Of a DNA stretch of 8,841 nucleotides, positions 6,206 through 8,841 are shown piece after piece. The stretch comes from Thermodesulfobacteriales bacterium. Its GTDB lineage: Bacteria > Desulfobacterota_D > UBA1144 > Nemesobacterales > UBA2774. The notes below the pieces were generated by a model, which was not told the origin of the DNA, searched no databases, and saw only the letters and a list, made by a program, of their open reading frames with translations. The number at the start of each line of letters is the position of its first letter. Positions within the stretch are counted from its first letter, which is position 1. The stretch covers positions 1 to 8,841 of the forward strand of contig SPCL01000085.1 of the NCBI GenBank assembly GCA_004525335.1, written 5' to 3'. Made by a program: the position numbers and the translations under genes.

Positions 6206-6580
6206 TTAATGAGCAGTTTCTGACTCATATTCCTCAGGGGTCATTATAGTGATGCAGGGCCTGTTATCTCCTTCTTGCAGAGGACCAAGGTAAGACATGA
6301 GCTGTACGCTCTCTTCCTCACCGTTTTTCTTGAAATTAACCGGGAAATAAATGAGGTTGGACTTGCTGGTTTGACGATGAACTCTCATATAATACAAGAA
6401 GCTATTAATAAGATTGCTTGCCCTGATTTTTTCATCTTCACCTTCTTCTATGCTCTTTTGATCCGGAGTGACCCAGTTTTCCCAAACAAAGGAAGTAAGG
6501 TAAACAGGAATTAGGAGGCCTAACTCTTTAGCAATTTCTGATACATTTTTTTGTTTACCTCTAGGTTTATCTTCACTCAT
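6206..6580 (-). CDS. Small DUF6573-like protein
   Basis: A 124-residue soluble protein with no signal peptide and a lysine-rich N-terminus. Segments resembling DUF6573 proteins are ELGLLIPVYLTSFVWENWV (about 19-37), a central helix around ASNLINSFLYYMR, and SVQLMSYLGPLQEGDNRP followed by CITIMTPEEYE near the C-terminus. The family is mostly known as uncharacterised small proteins, so I assign no function, and the match is by eye. The ATG at 6580 is chosen over the in-frame GTG at 6586 because AAGGAG (6591-6586) sits 5 nt before the ATG but abuts the GTG. It is the last gene of the deformylase operon, 14 nt after the cyclase stop codon. Confidence 0.6.
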   Translation of the reverse strand: MSEDKPRGKQKNVSEIAKELGLLIPVYLTSFVWENWVTPDQKSIEEGEDEKIRASNLINSFLYYMRVHRQTSKSNLIYFPVNFKKNGEEESVQLMSYLGPLQEGDNRPCITIMTPEEYESETAH

Positions 6581-6585
6581 AATCA

Positions 6586-6591
6586 CTCCTT
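6586..6591 (-). promoter_or_regulatory. Shine-Dalgarno deciding the start of the DUF6573-like gene
   Basis: AAGGAG on the minus strand, 5 nt before the ATG at 6580. An in-frame GTG at 6586 overlaps the site itself and so is unlikely to be the start. Confidence 0.65.
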
Positions 6592-6594
6592 AAT

Positions 6595-7377
6595 TTATCC
6601 TTCTGGCAACATGGCAACAATCCTTAGCGGTCCTCCGCTTCCGCCCTTAATTTTCATAGGCAGTGCTATAACCAGCGCTCCTTTTGGTGGTAGTTTATCT
6701 AAATTTGCAACATTTTCGAATGCAGGGATATTTTCTTTAAATAAAATCCTGTGGCTTTCAAAAAGTTGAGATTGTCCATAATCTATGCTTGGGGTATCAA
6801 GTCCTATTGCATTGATTTGTCTGTTCTCGACTAACCATTTAGCTGCTTTAGGATCTAGGCCAGGAAAATGAAGTTCCTTTACTGCTTCAGCACCTCTTTT
6901 GTCAGTGCCCATATACTTTACTCTATCGGGCCAGTATCTTGCATAGCCCGTATTCAATAGAATAATTGATCCATTAGCTATTTGCCCGTTTTTAGATTCC
7001 CAGTCTGTAAAATCTTTTACCCCGACCTGATAATCGGGGTCGGATAATGCTTTTTGAGACACATCTATTACTACAGCAGGCCCTATTAATCTCTCAAGCG
7101 GAATTTCATCTACAGTTTGTTTCCCTTGGGCAAAATGGATAGGTGAGTCTATATGCGTCCCTCCGTGTTCTGCGGCCGAGTAGTTGTTCGCATCATAGAA
7201 ATAACCTTTATCCGTAAAGCCCTCAAAAACGGTTTCCAGTTTAAAACCATCTGCTGTAGGCCAGTAAATGGTTTCTGACGAAAAGTCATGAGTGAGATCA
7301 ATCCATTTACCCTCGGGCATATTAATAGAATTCTCCCGACAGACTCCCGGATATGTGTTTAGTAATAATAGTATCAA
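6595..7377 (-). CDS. Cyclase / kynurenine formamidase-family metal hydrolase, probably exported
   Basis: A member of the cyclase family (PF04199), metal-dependent amidases and lyases that include kynurenine formamidase and isatin hydrolase; the substrate here cannot be told. Numbering from the first in-frame NTG codon (TTG at 7377, 260 residues), the metal motif HGGTHIDSPIHF is at 71-82, with H71, H75 and D77 as expected ligands. H209 and E221, 12 apart, match the second ligand pair of KynB-type enzymes. NTGYA (142-146) and GLDTPSID (192-199) are further family motifs. The start is uncertain. ATG at 7320 gives a 241-residue cytoplasmic enzyme; TTG at 7377 has no ribosome binding site; and the frame stays open upstream, where it encodes the rest of a signal peptide (see 7378-7413). 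It follows the acetolactate decarboxylase gene directly and precedes the DUF6573-like gene by 14 nt. Confidence 0.88.
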   Translation of the reverse strand: MILLLLNTYPGVCRENSINMPEGKWIDLTHDFSSETIYWPTADGFKLETVFEGFTDKGYFYDANNYSAAEHGGTHIDSPIHFAQGKQTVDEIPLERLIGPAVVIDVSQKALSDPDYQVGVKDFTDWESKNGQIANGSIILLNTGYARYWPDRVKYMGTDKRGAEAVKELHFPGLDPKAAKWLVENRQINAIGLDTPSIDYGQSQLFESHRILFKENIPAFENVANLDKLPPKGALVIALPMKIKGGSGGPLRIVAMLPEG

Positions 7378-7413
7378 AAGGGCACAAATTATTTTAAATG
7401 TTCCAATTTTTAT
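7378..7413 (-). other. Upstream in-frame extension of the cyclase encoding a signal peptide, with a non-NTG start
   Basis: Reading upstream from the TTG at 7377 in the same frame gives KIGTFKIICAL before LILLLLNTYPGVC: a basic n-region, a hydrophobic core and a cleavage-like region. No ATG, GTG or TTG occurs in this stretch. Two rare starts fit. ATT at 7407 lies 2 nt after the decarboxylase stop, with AAGGA (7419-7415) 7 nt upstream. ATA at 7413 overlaps that stop as ATAA, with GGAGG (7428-7424) 10 nt upstream. Translational coupling to the upstream gene would help either one. Confidence 0.5.
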
Positions 7414-8204
7414 TTCCTTTTCCCCTCCACGTCTTTTACATCTTCACTTTCAATATTTTCTAAATCCGCTTTGTTAAAAGCTTGTGTGTCAGGGAGTGAT
7501 ATCTCAATGTCCCTTATATAATCAATTTCAACTATAGAATTTCCCAGATTACATTCAAGCACATGCCCACCTGCTTTTTGATCGGTTGAGACAAAGTGGA
7601 AATGAAACCCGACCACATTTACATTTTTTAAATAGCCCGGTAGCCAAAAGCCAACAATTGTTCCCTTCACATTTTCGTATACGAATTTTGATTCCTCTTT
7701 AACTACCTGAGTTAACGGTGGATAGGGTTTCTCTTGTTCAGGGACGCTCCTTACTTTTATATATGAAAAATCCCCTGTCACTTTTATCCCATAGGATATG
7801 TTTTTAGTTGGGAAAATACTAACTAAATGCTCCTTTAACTCTTTACAACTGAGCGGCTTATCTATAGTTTCAACTTTATCGGATTTAAAAAATGTAACGG
7901 CAGAAAATGGTGTTTTCATTGAGTCCGGAACAATATGAACTGAGCCATCTGATTTCACTTGATAGAATATCCCCTCAAGACCGATCATCTCACCGTCCAA
8001 GTGGTTGAATGTGCCAAGACCAAAGTCTCCTTTTGCTCTCAATTCTCCGAAAGTAAAGTCTCCATCATAGACACCTACTATAAGGGCATCAATGGTTGAG
8101 GTTTGAAATATGGAGGCGCTCTTTTTTTGGCTACACGAGTAAGCGAATAAAATAAATGTGAGTAATAGCATTAGTGAAATTCTAGAAAGAGTATAGCGTC
8201 TCAT
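7410..8204 (-). CDS. Alpha-acetolactate decarboxylase with an export signal
   Basis: Converts 2-acetolactate to acetoin and CO2. The 264-residue protein has an N-terminal signal (MRRYTLSRIS, then LMLLLTFILFAY) ending at C24 in AYSCSQ, which looks like a lipoprotein signal although the lipobox is not canonical. It is therefore expected to act outside the cytoplasm. The catalytic domain starts near residue 33 with FQTSTIDALIVGVYDG (33-48) and GDFGLGTFNHLDGEM (59-73). The zinc ligands H201, H203 and H214 are in GFHFHFVSTDQKAGGH, with the spacing of the Brevibacillus enzyme. E72 and R152 stand where that enzyme has its active-site Glu and Arg. The ATG at 8204 overlaps the deformylase stop as ATGA, with AAGGGA about 8 nt upstream. 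The end of the gene (GGAGGGGAAAAGGA) may be the ribosome binding site of the cyclase. The family call is strong; the lipoprotein status is uncertain. Confidence 0.9.
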   Translation of the reverse strand: MRRYTLSRISLMLLLTFILFAYSCSQKKSASIFQTSTIDALIVGVYDGDFTFGELRAKGDFGLGTFNHLDGEMIGLEGIFYQVKSDGSVHIVPDSMKTPFSAVTFFKSDKVETIDKPLSCKELKEHLVSIFPTKNISYGIKVTGDFSYIKVRSVPEQEKPYPPLTQVVKEESKFVYENVKGTIVGFWLPGYLKNVNVVGFHFHFVSTDQKAGGHVLECNLGNSIVEIDYIRDIEISLPDTQAFNKADLENIESEDVKDVEGKRK

Positions 8205-8740
8205 GGTCGATTCCCTTCGGAGATTATTTTGTAATATTCTTTTTCTGTAACTAGCTCTTTGTTGGAATCAATCCGGTCTAAAAATACTATCCCATTTAGA
8301 TGATCAAGCTCGTGTTGAAAGATTCTCGCAATAAAATCAGAGAATTCATTTTCTACTAGGACCCCGTCTCTTGTTTGGTATTTAACCTTGATTGTTTTAT
8401 GACGAGGAACAAGACCTCTAATTCCTGGAATGCTTAAACAGCCTTCCCAATCCTTTTCTTTTTCTTCAGAGAATGAGGTTATGGCAGGGTTTATCATTGC
8501 AACCGGGCCAAGCTCCGGGGCATTTGGATAACGCGCGTTAGGCCGTGAGGATATGATAAATATACGCTCTGATTTGTATACCTGCGGTGCTGCAATACCA
8601 ACCCCATTTGAGTCTATACAGGTTTCGATTAAATCATCAATAAAGTTTTGAACATCTTTGTCACGCAAATTTTCAACTTCAGACGCTCTTTGTCTCAAAA
8701 TCGGATGACCTAATTCTGATATTTCTAAAATTTTCCCCAT
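8201..8740 (-). CDS. def: Peptide deformylase
   Basis: Removes the formyl group from the N-terminal methionine of new proteins at the ribosome. All three family motifs are present in the 179-residue protein: GVGIAAPQ (46-53), EGCLSIPG (99-106) with the metal-binding C101, and QHELDHLNG (142-150) with metal ligands H143 and H147 and catalytic E144. The N-terminus (MGKILEI...HPILRQ) is typical. An in-frame TTG at 8755 would add five residues, but neither start has a clear Shine-Dalgarno, so I chose the ATG because family members usually begin just there. It heads an operon with acetolactate decarboxylase (4-bp overlap), the cyclase and the DUF6573-like gene. The usual partner, methionyl-tRNA formyltransferase (fmt), is not next to it in this window. 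Confidence 0.95.
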   Translation of the reverse strand: MGKILEISELGHPILRQRASEVENLRDKDVQNFIDDLIETCIDSNGVGIAAPQVYKSERIFIISSRPNARYPNAPELGPVAMINPAITSFSEEKEKDWEGCLSIPGIRGLVPRHKTIKVKYQTRDGVLVENEFSDFIARIFQHELDHLNGIVFLDRIDSNKELVTEKEYYKIISEGNRP

Positions 8741-8780
8741 GGCTTTATTCTGCAATATAATAATATACCGTTATTAACTA

Positions 8781-8786
8781 ATTATA
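8781..8786 (-). promoter_or_regulatory. Possible -10 box of the deformylase operon
   Basis: TATAAT on the minus strand about 40 nt before the deformylase ATG, in the AT-rich region from 8741 to the window end. No good -35 hexamer lies 16-18 bp upstream, and other AT-rich stretches (for example TATATT near 8766) could also serve. I see no gene in the last 101 bases. Confidence 0.3.
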
Positions 8787-8841
8787 ATCTACCGATTAAA
8801 TATCAGAAAATCTCAGATTTATTTTATCTAATGCTTAATAA

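Noticed and set aside
6275..6769. Plus-strand open frames at 6275-6514 and 6551-6769.
   Set aside because: They are antisense to the DUF6573-like and cyclase genes, which have motifs and ribosome binding sites; the plus-strand products show no recognisable features.

Overview
The window looks like AT-rich chromosomal DNA from an uncultivated bacterium. A peptide deformylase, Shine-Dalgarno-type starts and TATAAT-like promoters all fit Bacteria, and export signals on several proteins suggest a cell envelope with a periplasm, but I cannot name the phylum from sequence alone. I see no tRNA, rRNA, insertion sequence, prophage gene or CRISPR array. All genes but one lie on the minus strand.

Layout from left to right. 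Positions 1-774 (minus) hold the N-terminal part of a glycerate 2-kinase that runs off the left edge. A 114-bp divergent region holds a good promoter for the kinase, placed so that its mRNA would be nearly leaderless, and a 9-bp inverted repeat. Positions 889-1536 (plus) encode a small exported cysteine-rich protein made of three exact 65-residue repeats, each with eight regularly spaced cysteines; I recognise no family. It converges on a minus-strand group read right to left: a Rieske/thiamine-diphosphate enzyme fusion (4756-2768), a DUF5996-type protein (2744-1938) and a three-helix DUF1622 membrane protein (1899-1549). A clear promoter and Shine-Dalgarno site precede the fusion.

Further right are a stand-alone NifS/IscS-like cysteine desulfurase (6092-4950) and a tight four-gene minus-strand operon read from 8740 to 6206: peptide deformylase, an acetolactate decarboxylase with an export signal, a cyclase/kynurenine-formamidase-family hydrolase whose true start seems to be a rare non-NTG codon that adds a signal peptide, and a small DUF6573-like protein.

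How the genes may work together: the Rieske/TPP enzyme is related to acetolactate synthase and pyruvate oxidase, and an acetolactate decarboxylase lies about 2.7 kb away, so pyruvate-to-acetoin chemistry is a possible link. However, the decarboxylase is predicted to be exported and the TPP enzyme is not. The cysteine desulfurase could supply sulfur for Fe-S clusters such as the Rieske centre; this is inferred from context only. The most unusual items are the cysteine-repeat protein and the Rieske-TPP fusion.
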